A stretch of DNA of 64,000 nt from Clostridia bacterium (lineage in GTDB: Bacteria; Bacillota; Clostridia; Christensenellales; Aristaeellaceae), in NCBI GenBank assembly GCA_017543905.1, contig JAFYFC010000023.1, positions 1 to 64,000 of the forward strand, in the 5' to 3' direction. Position numbers and translations under genes: made by a program. Shown piece by piece: positions 52,730-60,635 of the stretch (position 1 is the first letter of the stretch; every line of letters starts with the position of its first letter). The notes under the pieces are model-generated. The model did not search any database and was not told the DNA's origin. It saw only the letters and a program-made list of their open reading frames with translations.

Positions 52730-53878
52730 CTATCTCCCGTATGAATTGCTCATTTTTCTGAGCCTGTGTGTAATTTCAATAAGCGTTTCGATAACCGTAT
52801 CGACCTCTTGCGCTGTGTTTTCGTCGCTTAGCGAAAAGCGCACTGAAGACTGCGCCTGCTCACGGGTTTTGCCCATAGCGATCAATACATGGGAAGGATC
52901 GACTGAACCGCTCGTGCACGCCGAGCCCGCCGACACGCAAATATGCTTAAGGTCGAGATTCAGCAGCAGCGCTTCTCCGTCCACGCCGTCAAAGGTTATA
53001 TTGCTTATTCCCGGAACGCGCGCGTCCGGCTGTCCGTTTATGTGCGTTCCCGGAATATTGCCGAGTATTCCGTTTTCAAGTCTTGCGCGCAAAGCTGCGA
53101 CGTATTCGCTTTTGCCGTCTGTACTAAGCAGTTCGAGCGCCTTGCCTGCGCCGACGATGGACGGCAGATTTTCCGTGCCTCCGCGGCGGCCCCTTTCCTG
53201 AGAACCGCCGAACACAGTCGAACCGAGCTCGACGCCTTCTTTTATATATAGGATTCCGCAGCCCTTCGGGCCGTGCAGCTTGTGCGCGCTCAGCGTGAGC
53301 ATATCGATGCTTTGTGTGCTTAAAATCCCGCGGCAGCTATGCGCCGCCTGAACCGCGTCTGTATGAAACAGCGCTCCTGCGTCATGCGCGATCTGTGCGG
53401 CGCGCGCTATGTCCTGTATGCCGCCGGTTTCGTTGTTGGCCGCCATGACGGAAACGAGGAAAGTGTCTTTATCGACCGCGTTTTCAAGCGCGCTCATGTC
53501 GACCATGCCCTGCGCGTCGACAGGCACGTATCTGACACATAAACCGTTACGTTCCAGATTCTTCGCAGCGTTTAAAACTGCTTTATGCTCTATCTGCGTA
53601 GTCACCAGAGTGCGCCTTGTATTTCCCGGAGCGTACGCGCTGCCAAGCACCGCCCAGGTATCGCTTTCAGAGCCGCAGGAGGTAAAGTATATCTCACGCG
53701 CTTCAGCGCCTAAATACGACGCCGCTTGTCTGCGCGCGGCTTCACACGCTTTACGCGCTGCCCTGCCGGGCGCGTGTACGCTTGAAGGATTACCGTAATC
53801 CTCGCAGAAAAACGGCAGCATCGCCTGCAAAACCTCAGCTTTTACACGTGTGGTCGCAGCGTTGTCCATGTAAATCAA
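52730..53878 (-). CDS. Cysteine desulfurase, NifS/IscS family
   Basis: The 382-residue PLP enzyme has MIYMDNAATTRVK at the N-terminus, the PLP lysine in TLSAHKLHGPKG near residue 200, and the active-site Cys in HICVSAGSACTSG near residue 325. It supplies sulfur for Fe-S clusters or tRNA thiolation. The loop around the Cys is the long IscS/NifS kind. No iscU or mnmA gene is adjacent. It is the first of a run with psuG and cdsA. The GTG/ATG choice is clear from ATGATATACATGGAC; the second ATG is also possible. Confidence 0.92.
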   Translation of the reverse strand: MIYMDNAATTRVKAEVLQAMLPFFCEDYGNPSSVHAPGRAARKACEAARRQAASYLGAEAREIYFTSCGSESDTWAVLGSAYAPGNTRRTLVTTQIEHKAVLNAAKNLERNGLCVRYVPVDAQGMVDMSALENAVDKDTFLVSVMAANNETGGIQDIARAAQIAHDAGALFHTDAVQAAHSCRGILSTQSIDMLTLSAHKLHGPKGCGILYIKEGVELGSTVFGGSQERGRRGGTENLPSIVGAGKALELLSTDGKSEYVAALRARLENGILGNIPGTHINGQPDARVPGISNITFDGVDGEALLLNLDLKHICVSAGSACTSGSVDPSHVLIAMGKTREQAQSSVRFSLSDENTAQEVDTVIETLIEITHRLRKMSNSYGR

Positions 53879-54203
53879 GGTTTGCCTCCAGTTAACCCGG
53901 CTATGTGCAGCTCACGATTGAAATAAATCGGCGATTCATTTCAACCATTGAGCGTATTTTACCAAAACGCAAATCTGAACGCAGTCGTGCGGCAGAAAAC
54001 ATTTTTGCAGAAATCTCTGCGGAGATTTCCGTGTGCAAAAACCGAATGGAAATTGTTTTGCGTACGCATCGCAAGCTCTATTCCGCAAAAATCGATCCTC
54101 GGGGCGGCAAAGCCGCCCCTTAAGATCAAGCTTGCAGGGATTGCGCTTCATCCAAGCTTCCCTTGGTTTTTGCGCCTGCGCATTAGCTTGGTTTAATCTG
54201 ATT
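53879..54203. other. Gene-free stretch with two hairpins between the cysteine desulfurase gene and tkt
   Basis: The 325 bases hold a perfect eight-base hairpin, GAAATCTC (54010-54017) with GAGATTTC (54022-54029). Its AAATCTCTGCGGAGATTT sequence is nearly palindromic. There is a second hairpin at 54101-54119. Small ORFs here (53905-54123 plus, 53936-54151 minus) have no ribosome sites and look like chance. The texture suggests an intergenic repeat unit, but no second copy lies in the window. Confidence 0.45.
54101..54119 (-). terminator. GC-rich hairpin behind tkt, possible terminator
   Basis: GGGGCGGC (54101-54108) pairs with GCCGCCCC (54112-54119) across AAA. On the minus strand a run of five Ts comes about ten bases after the stem, so it may be a weak terminator of tkt. 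Confidence 0.5.
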
Positions 54204-56183
54204 CTACTTCTTCAGAGTTTTCTTGGCAAGCGCAGCGACGTTTTCGGCAGTAAAGCCGTATTCCTTGAACAGGAACTTATACGGCGCACTCTGGCCGAAA
54301 CGATCTATGCCCAGCACTTCTCCGTCCAGACCGACGTACTTGTGCCAGCCCAGCGTTGCGCCGGCTTCGACCGCCACACGCGCGCGCACTTTATTCGGCA
54401 GCACGCTCTGCTTGTATTCCTCGCTCTGCTCGTCGAACAGCTCGAAGCTGGGCATCGAAACCACTCGCGCGTCGATTCCTTCGTCCTTAAGCAAAGCCTG
54501 AGCGCCTACGCATACCTCGACCTCGCTGCCGGATGCCAGCAGTATGCAGTCCGGATTTTTCTTTTTGCTGTCGGAAATTATGTAGCCGCCTTTAAGCGCA
54601 TCGGGGCCGCTCTTTTCGTTGAGCGCGCAGTCCTGACGCGAGAGGATCAGCGCTACCGGACGCTTCTGCGTAAGCGCGGCGTACCAGCCGGCCGCGACCT
54701 CTTTGCTGTCGCAGGGACGGAACACAACGAGTCCGGGTATCGCGCGCAGACCCGCAAGCTGCTCTACCGGCTGATGCGTGGGGCCATCCTCGCCTACGCC
54801 GATAGAGTCGTGCGTCAGCACATATGTGACGGGCAGCTTCATAATGGCTGCGACGCGCATTGCGTTTTTCATGTAATCCGAGAACACGAAGAACGTGCCG
54901 CAGTACGGGCGCAGACCGCCGTGCAGCTTCATGCCGGCGCAGATGCACGCCATCGCATGCTCGCGTACGCCGAAATGCAGGTTGCGGCCGGTACGGTCTT
55001 CAGCGCTGAAGTCGCCCATGCCTTTCATGTAGGTCTTGTTTGAAGGCGCAAGGTCGCCGCTGCCGCCGATAAGGTTGGGTATGCGCGCAGCAAGACGGTT
55101 TACGCAGGTGCCGCTCGAATTGCGCGTGGCGGCTTTGCCCTCGAACGCCCAGTATTCTTCGTCGTTCAGCAGATCCACGGGCAGCTCTTCGCTGTGCCAG
55201 ACGTCCCATTCCTTGCGGAGCTCGGGATACTTGGCGCTCCACGCCTCAAACAGCTTATTCCATTCTTCCTCGGCCTTCGCGCCTTTTTCGGCGGTTTTCG
55301 CAGTGATTTTGTACACCTCGTCAGGCACGGCGAAGCTCATCGGCTCACGGTCGATCCACTTAAGCGTTTTCTTGAGCGCGACGATGTTGTCCTCGCCCAA
55401 AGGCTCGCCGTGCGCGGAAGCCATACCCTGCTTGGGAGAGCCGTAGCCTATCTGGGTATGGCATACGATAAGATTCGGCTTGTCGCTTATCTTGGCCAGC
55501 TTGATCGCTGCATCCACGTTTTCAAACTCGTTTGCGTCGGCAACGTCTATTACGTTCCAGCCATAGGCGCGGAAGCGGGCGGGAACGTCCTCGCGGAAAG
55601 CGATATCGGTATTGCCTTCGATAGAGATTTCGTTGTCGTCGTACAGCGCGATCAGCTTGTTCAGCTTAAGAGTGCCTGCGAGAGAGCACGCCTCGTGGGA
55701 CAAGCCCTCCATCATGCAGCCGTCGCCGAGTATAACGTATGTATAGTGATCCACGACGGGATAGCCCTTACGGTTGAATTTTTCGGCAAGGAAGCTCTCC
55801 GCCAGCGCCATGCCGACCGCGTTGGATATGCCCATGCCCAGAGGACCGGTGCTGGTTTCGACGCCGCGCGTATGGCCGTATTCGGGATGGCCCGGCGTAA
55901 GCGAGCCGTATTGACGGAACTGCTTAAGGTCCTCGATCGTGAGTCCGTATCCGAACAGATGCAACAGACTGTACAGCAGCATCGAGCCGTGTCCCGAGGA
56001 GAGCACGAAGCGGTCTCTGTCCGGCCATTTATCGTCGGCAGGATTGTGCTTCATCTCGCGTCCCCAAACCGCGTACGCCATCGCAGCAGCGCCCATAGGC
56101 ATGCCCGGATGTCCGCTCTTGGCTTTCTGTACCGCTTCAGCGGACAGTATGCGTATTGCGTTTACAACCTTGGTCTCGTTCAT
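54204..56183 (-). CDS. tkt: Transketolase
   Basis: The 659-residue enzyme has the thiamine-diphosphate features: KSGHPGMPMGAAAMAY near residue 22, the GDGCMMEG motif near residue 150, HTQIGYGSP, and the pyrimidine-domain HDSIGVGEDGPTHQPVEQLA near residue 460 with the second TPP site. It interconverts pentose and hexose phosphates. ATG 56183 is eight bases from CAGGAG; the GTG at 56192 overlaps that site. It starts five bases after the stop of the phosphohexomutase gene, so both form one unit. Full length. Confidence 0.97.
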   Translation of the reverse strand: MNETKVVNAIRILSAEAVQKAKSGHPGMPMGAAAMAYAVWGREMKHNPADDKWPDRDRFVLSSGHGSMLLYSLLHLFGYGLTIEDLKQFRQYGSLTPGHPEYGHTRGVETSTGPLGMGISNAVGMALAESFLAEKFNRKGYPVVDHYTYVILGDGCMMEGLSHEACSLAGTLKLNKLIALYDDNEISIEGNTDIAFREDVPARFRAYGWNVIDVADANEFENVDAAIKLAKISDKPNLIVCHTQIGYGSPKQGMASAHGEPLGEDNIVALKKTLKWIDREPMSFAVPDEVYKITAKTAEKGAKAEEEWNKLFEAWSAKYPELRKEWDVWHSEELPVDLLNDEEYWAFEGKAATRNSSGTCVNRLAARIPNLIGGSGDLAPSNKTYMKGMGDFSAEDRTGRNLHFGVREHAMACICAGMKLHGGLRPYCGTFFVFSDYMKNAMRVAAIMKLPVTYVLTHDSIGVGEDGPTHQPVEQLAGLRAIPGLVVFRPCDSKEVAAGWYAALTQKRPVALILSRQDCALNEKSGPDALKGGYIISDSKKKNPDCILLASGSEVEVCVGAQALLKDEGIDARVVSMPSFELFDEQSEEYKQSVLPNKVRARVAVEAGATLGWHKYVGLDGEVLGIDRFGQSAPYKFLFKEYGFTAENVAALAKKTLKK

Positions 56184-56188
56184 GTGTT

Positions 56189-57703
56189 TCACTCCTGTTC
56201 TTTATTTATCGTATCGATTTTTTCTTTTAACGGTGTCAGGTCGAGCTCTTCGTTGTCCTTTTCAAGCACTGCGTATAATTGATCGATAATGTATTTAAGT
56301 CCGCCCGTCTGCTCGCTTTCGGCGTTCACTGCGATGACCGGGTCGTGAACGGAAAGTCTGAGCATGAACCATGCGTTGTCAACGCCGCCGTTTAGTGAGA
56401 ACATCACTCTTACGCCCTCGCGATTGTCAGGCGCGAGATGCCATTCCGGATTCGTGAGCGTCTGCGAAAGCACAGCTTCTATCACATAGCCCGCCGCAGT
56501 CTTGTAATCCTCCTGAATTATCGGCAGTCTTACCTCCAGGCTTTCGGCCGGTTCCTGCAGTTCGTCTATCAGGGACGACAGCGACAGTCCGTCGCGCTTC
56601 CTCCACTTCGCCTCGCAGATTACCTTGGTTGCAAGGTAGACCCCGTCGTCTATAAAATAGTTTTCCTTAAGCGCCGCGTGACCGCTCGTTTCCATCGCCA
56701 CCGGCACGTTTATGCCTTCCTCGCTTAAGCGCTTCGCCTCGTCGATCACATTTCTGTAACCGCGCCTGTAGCGGTAATGCACTCCGCCCCATTCGGTGAT
56801 AAAACGGGACAGGCCTGACGAAGTGACCGAGTCGGTAACGAAGGTCAAATTCTTTTCGTCCTCGAGCAGTATCGCGGCGATAAGCGCTATAAGGCGGTTT
56901 CGATTGATTACCTTGCCGTTTTCGTCTACGATCGCGACTCTGTCTCCGTCCGCATCGAACAGCACGCCGAGATCAGCCTTTACGTTCGTCACTGCTTCGC
57001 ACAGTCCCTGAAGCGCCGCCGGGTTTTCCGGATTTGGTGAATGAGCCGAGAAATCTCCGGTAGGCTCAAGATTGATGCTTCCGCTTGTATCGACTCCCAG
57101 AGTTCTGAGCAGGTCCTCGTAGAAGCCTGCGCAGCCGTTTGAGGCGTCGACCACGACATGCAGTCCCAGCAGCGGCATCGCGACGTCCTCGTTCATGAAC
57201 TCCCGTACATGCGCCGCAAGATGCTGTTTGTATTCTCCGATCAGATCCAGCTCTTTTACGAGCCTGCGGGGCACGCGCACTGTTTTAGCTCTTTCAAATA
57301 TGTCTTCGGTCTCTTCGGCGGTTAGAGCACCCTCCGGCGTAAACAGCTTAAAGCCGTTCATGTGCTCTCCTGCCGTGCTCGCGGTAACCATAACCGCGCC
57401 GCTCGCCTTTACATTTGCAAGCGACATGCTCATCTGTACGGCGGGCGTCGTCGCTAATCCGCAGTCGTATACGTCGCTGTCGGCAGCTGTAAGCCCTTCC
57501 GTAAACGCGCCTGCTATCCGTCTCGACGACGGGCGCGCGTCGTATCCTACGGATACGGAGATCAGATCGGGCGTCGTTTCGTTTCTGTGCGCCAGCCACA
57601 GCGCATAGCTGTAGCCGAGCCTTCTGCATAGATCGTCGGTGAGCAGTTTCTCGTCAACGCGGATGACTGAGCCCCTGATGAAGCTCGTTCGGTCAGTAAC
57701 CAT
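56189..57703 (-). CDS. Phosphohexomutase-family protein with altered active-site loop
   Basis: The 504-residue protein has the four-domain alpha-D-phosphohexomutase fold. The phosphoserine loop, normally TASHNPxxxNGxK, reads TASTAGEHMNGFK, so Ser109 stays but His-Asn-Pro is replaced. The metal loop DADGDR (residues 250-255) and sugar loop METSGHAALKENYF are kept. The C-terminal phosphate loop reads LRLSVHDPVIAVNAES instead of RxSGTEP. ATG 57703 follows AAAGGAG. It is coupled to tkt. It may be a phosphoglucomutase or phosphomannomutase with relaxed specificity; the sugar it uses is uncertain. Confidence 0.82.
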   Translation of the reverse strand: MVTDRTSFIRGSVIRVDEKLLTDDLCRRLGYSYALWLAHRNETTPDLISVSVGYDARPSSRRIAGAFTEGLTAADSDVYDCGLATTPAVQMSMSLANVKASGAVMVTASTAGEHMNGFKLFTPEGALTAEETEDIFERAKTVRVPRRLVKELDLIGEYKQHLAAHVREFMNEDVAMPLLGLHVVVDASNGCAGFYEDLLRTLGVDTSGSINLEPTGDFSAHSPNPENPAALQGLCEAVTNVKADLGVLFDADGDRVAIVDENGKVINRNRLIALIAAILLEDEKNLTFVTDSVTSSGLSRFITEWGGVHYRYRRGYRNVIDEAKRLSEEGINVPVAMETSGHAALKENYFIDDGVYLATKVICEAKWRKRDGLSLSSLIDELQEPAESLEVRLPIIQEDYKTAAGYVIEAVLSQTLTNPEWHLAPDNREGVRVMFSLNGGVDNAWFMLRLSVHDPVIAVNAESEQTGGLKYIIDQLYAVLEKDNEELDLTPLKEKIDTINKEQE

Positions 57704-57836
57704 GAATTCTCCTTTCGGACGCATGAAATCCGGTTTCCTGCGCAGGAGATGCCTCTCCCGCTGCCTTTACGGGCGGAAGGACGGAATGCGAATAGTATCG
57801 CTTATCCGTCCGCCGGAACCCTTTCGGGATTTAAAA

Positions 57837-58505
57837 CTATATGATCTCGGCCTTTCGTGCCGCAAACCACTTGTAAACCGCGCTCAGACGCGCGTAGTCG
57901 CGCTTTATGACGTCGGCTAATTCCGGGCTGGTCATAAGCTTTATGTCGCGAGTGGCGTTTGAAATATCAAACGAACGCAGCGGATACCACTTTTTTACCT
58001 TCTCAGGCAGAGCCTCAGGTATCTGCATTCGCTTACGCGAAGACAGATTCACGCCGAAATCTGACCCAAGCCCGTCTATAAGCGATATAAACTCGGGAGC
58101 ATGACCTGACAGCCGCTTTCTGTGCGCGTCCATGAGCGCGCGGTTCTCGTCATATATGCCCACGCCCCAGCCGACGTGCTCGGCGCTTATATCCGCATAA
58201 AAGCCAATACTTCCGTAACGGTCGGCGCTATCGTAAAAGCTTATCCACATCCAATCGCGATACGGCGATTTATCCCTTGAAAAGCGCAGGTCGCGGTTAA
58301 TGCGCGATACGTTTCTTTCCGGCCTAAGTTCGAGGTTTTCGTCCGTATTTTTGATCTCGTCGCCGAGCTCCGCAGCCAATGCTATAAGCGGACGCCTCAC
58401 GCTTTCCATATACCAATCGTGATTATCGTAAAAAAACTCACGGTTGTTGTTGAAGCGCAGAGCCATGAAAAACTCGAAGGTTTTATCCGTAAAGCCGTTG
58501 AACAT
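57837..58505 (-). CDS. DUF2461 family protein
   Basis: The 222-residue protein matches DUF2461: FEFFMALRFNNNREFFYDNHDWY near the N-terminus, RINRDLRFSRDKSPYRDWMW near residue 68 and GWGVGIYDENRALMDAHRKR. It is a soluble protein of unknown function. It starts by overlapping the last base of the upstream exported-protein gene, so they share a transcript. Length is standard. No partner clarifies its role. Confidence 0.9.
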   Translation of the reverse strand: MFNGFTDKTFEFFMALRFNNNREFFYDNHDWYMESVRRPLIALAAELGDEIKNTDENLELRPERNVSRINRDLRFSRDKSPYRDWMWISFYDSADRYGSIGFYADISAEHVGWGVGIYDENRALMDAHRKRLSGHAPEFISLIDGLGSDFGVNLSSRKRMQIPEALPEKVKKWYPLRSFDISNATRDIKLMTSPELADVIKRDYARLSAVYKWFAARKAEII

Positions 58506-59986
58506 CAGCGTTTCTCTCCATCGCCGGTTTGTGCTTTTCCGTATGCGTTATATCTTTTGCTCTTTACGATAAGCACAGTGAGCAGCACCGCAAATAACAC
58601 GCCGGACAAGCAGATTATATAAAGCGGCAGCTTATCAGCCTCTATGACGGCGTCCACAAGCTCCGCAATCAGCCGTCTTTGGCGCGCATCTGCGTTCGCT
58701 TCATAACGCCCGTCCCCGCTTTCAAGCTTGTGCTCCAAGCCGTCTGAATCCAAGTACAGCGCGTAAAAGCCGAGCGTTTCTCCGTCCTCGTAAATATCCG
58801 TTTCGTAGAGGACCGAAAGCGTCATATTTGGCTGCACGCCGGGAAGCCGCCGTATGAGCGTGCCGTCGCTTGCGTAAAAGCGTACGTCCGAGATTTCCGC
58901 GTCTGCGTTATTAAGCTCCAGCAGTACGCCGCGCGGATCCGCACCCGCTGCGAAGCGTACGTCTTCAGCCTTCTCTTTAGCCACGTTTACCGTAAACGGT
59001 TCAGCCTGATAAACTGTCGTATCGCCCGTCTCGCTTATTCCCTGCAGCTTCAGTATGAACTCGGTATCCTCGAACAAGGGTCCTGTCTGAGCGTTTATGC
59101 TGATAAAGCCGCCGCGCTCTACGGAAGAGGGCGCTCCGCTCGCTCTGTTGCCGTTTAAGCTCAAATACAGGTTGCTGTATGCAGTGTTCCCGGAGTTTTC
59201 TATGTTTACCGTCAGCCTTGCCCTGCTGCCTGCGCTTACGTTTTTTTCGAAGGCCGTATATATCCTTATGTTTTCGTCCGCTATCGCAAGCTCGTTCATT
59301 TCGGCCTTTACCGTGACGCTTTGTCCGGAATATGCGCTTTCGCAGACCGCACTCGCCTTTAGCACTGCGCCGTCAAGCGCCTGAGCACAGGTTACGAAGC
59401 GTTCCGCTTTGACCCAGTCCCCCGCGCGCACATACAGTCCCCCGAACTGCTGTCCGTCCGCGCAGGTTATCATAGCGTTCTGTATCGAAGCGTCGCCGGT
59501 GTTTATCAGTATGTATTCCACTCTGATTCTTTCGTCCTGCGTCACTGCTCGCGCAGGAAGCGCGCAGATGAGCCTTGCCGACACGCCCGTATTCAGTTTC
59601 TTGACCGGGCACAGACACTGCTTGACGAGCTCTCTGCCTTCAGAAACATACCTGAGCGTTACGGCGGTATGTCCCAGGGCCAGCGCGTCGGCGCTGATCT
59701 CGATGCTCGTATCGAACGAGCGCGTTCTGCCTGCGGAAAGAGTTTCATTTATCTCTATTCTGCGCTTTGGCGGCAGCTCAAGCGAGAGCAGAACTATTTC
59801 CGATGCGGTATCGTTCGTAATGCTTATTACGACGCCTGTCGAACTCGGTTCAAAGAATTCATCCTTGCTAAGCACCGCTTCAAACTCAGTGTCCGCATAC
59901 GTACACACGAAAAGCACGCTCAGGAGAAAACTCAGCGCTATAACGCGTAAAATACATGAGAGTTTAATCGTGCTCAGCTCCCGCAT
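58505..59986 (-). CDS. Exported, C-terminally anchored beta-sandwich protein of unknown function
   Basis: The 493-residue protein has a signal peptide (VIALSFLLSVLFVCTYA, residues 15-31), a long exported region of three or four Ig/CARDB-like beta-sandwich repeats (for example VVISITNDTASEIVLLSL, VEYILINTGDASIQNAMI, VNIENSGNTAYSNLYL), and one C-terminal membrane helix (LPLYIICLSGVLFAVLLTVLIV) with a short basic tail. This is the layout of surface proteins that present repeated adhesive or sensor domains. The ribosome site is weak. A strong promoter lies upstream. No named family recognised. Confidence 0.72.
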   Translation of the reverse strand: MRELSTIKLSCILRVIALSFLLSVLFVCTYADTEFEAVLSKDEFFEPSSTGVVISITNDTASEIVLLSLELPPKRRIEINETLSAGRTRSFDTSIEISADALALGHTAVTLRYVSEGRELVKQCLCPVKKLNTGVSARLICALPARAVTQDERIRVEYILINTGDASIQNAMITCADGQQFGGLYVRAGDWVKAERFVTCAQALDGAVLKASAVCESAYSGQSVTVKAEMNELAIADENIRIYTAFEKNVSAGSRARLTVNIENSGNTAYSNLYLSLNGNRASGAPSSVERGGFISINAQTGPLFEDTEFILKLQGISETGDTTVYQAEPFTVNVAKEKAEDVRFAAGADPRGVLLELNNADAEISDVRFYASDGTLIRRLPGVQPNMTLSVLYETDIYEDGETLGFYALYLDSDGLEHKLESGDGRYEANADARQRRLIAELVDAVIEADKLPLYIICLSGVLFAVLLTVLIVKSKRYNAYGKAQTGDGEKR

Positions 59987-60006
59987 ACATTCTCAGCCAA
60001 CATATT

Positions 60007-60034
60007 ATTGTAACGTAAATACCCGACTTGTCAA
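60007..60034 (-). promoter_or_regulatory. Promoter of the exported beta-sandwich protein gene
   Basis: On the minus strand a perfect TTGACA (60029-60034) and TACAAT (60007-60012) are 16 bases apart. Confidence 0.8.
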
Positions 60035-60060
60035 GACAATGAGTGTAAAAGGCATACTAA

Positions 60061-60086
60061 ACCCTCGTGCCGGCAGGCACGAGGGT
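60061..60086 (-). terminator. Terminator after the small PGBD-like exported protein gene
   Basis: ACCCTCGTGCC (60061-60071) pairs perfectly with GGCACGAGGGT (60076-60086) across GGCA; only three Ts follow on the minus strand. Confidence 0.8.
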
Positions 60087-60100
60087 CTGTTTCTGGTATG

Positions 60101-60583
60101 TCAATAGAACCAAGGATTGCATATCCTGCACGGCAGGTAACCGTTGTCAAGCGCCACGTTCGTGCTGATAGGCATCACGCTGTAGCTTTTCGCGATTTTC
60201 GAGCAGTCCCAAGTGTGATAGCGATTGCCGTTTTCCGTAATATATACGATGTAGGACGAATCGAACCAGTCCATATAATACGTACGGGAAAGCCAATAGA
60301 ACTGCACCTTGGTCAGCAGACCGTCGACCTCATAGCCCTTATAGGCCTGAAAGTTCATTACCGCCATCTCGGTATACTCGTCAAAGAAGCCGTCCACCTC
60401 TGTTTCCAGCAGATAGCCCTTCTCAAACAGCGCCTGCTCGACTACGTATACGAAACGGCTTTCATCGCCGATTGCCGCTACCACAGTCAGCCTGTCGTCA
60501 TATGCTGCCGTGTTTTCAGACAGCGCGCAGGCGCAGAGCAGGATCGCCACAGCAAGCAGAGATGCAAACAATCTCTTAAGCAT
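60101..60583 (-). CDS. Small exported protein: peptidoglycan-binding-like domain plus His/Cys metal-site tail
   Basis: The 160-residue protein has a signal peptide (LFASLLAVAILLCACA), where LCA-C could be a lipobox, making it a possible lipoprotein. Next comes a peptidoglycan-binding-1-like fold (VVEQALFEKGYLLETEVDG and MAVMNFQAYKGYEVDG, residues 47-90). The C-terminus carries His123, Cys127, Cys152 and Cys155 in the pattern HxxxC...GYxPCxxC. This is the pattern of the Ada-like zinc-binding tails found on some secreted nucleases. CGGAGG precedes the ATG. No catalytic domain is visible, so it may be a binding or accessory protein. Confidence 0.75.
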   Translation of the reverse strand: MLKRLFASLLAVAILLCACALSENTAAYDDRLTVVAAIGDESRFVYVVEQALFEKGYLLETEVDGFFDEYTEMAVMNFQAYKGYEVDGLLTKVQFYWLSRTYYMDWFDSSYIVYITENGNRYHTWDCSKIAKSYSVMPISTNVALDNGYLPCRICNPWFY

Positions 60584-60606
60584 AATCGTACCTCCGTTTT
60601 TTGCTT

Positions 60607-60635
60607 ATTCTATCATAATTCCGCGTGTTTTACAA
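60607..60635 (-). promoter_or_regulatory. Promoter of the small exported protein gene
   Basis: On the minus strand TTGTAA (60630-60635) and TAGAAT (60607-60612) are 17 bases apart, overlapping the addB stop codon. Confidence 0.65.

Noticed and set aside
53905..54151. Two short ORFs in the gap between the cysteine desulfurase gene and tkt
   Set aside because: No ribosome sites, overlapping on opposite strands, and drawn from hairpin sequence.
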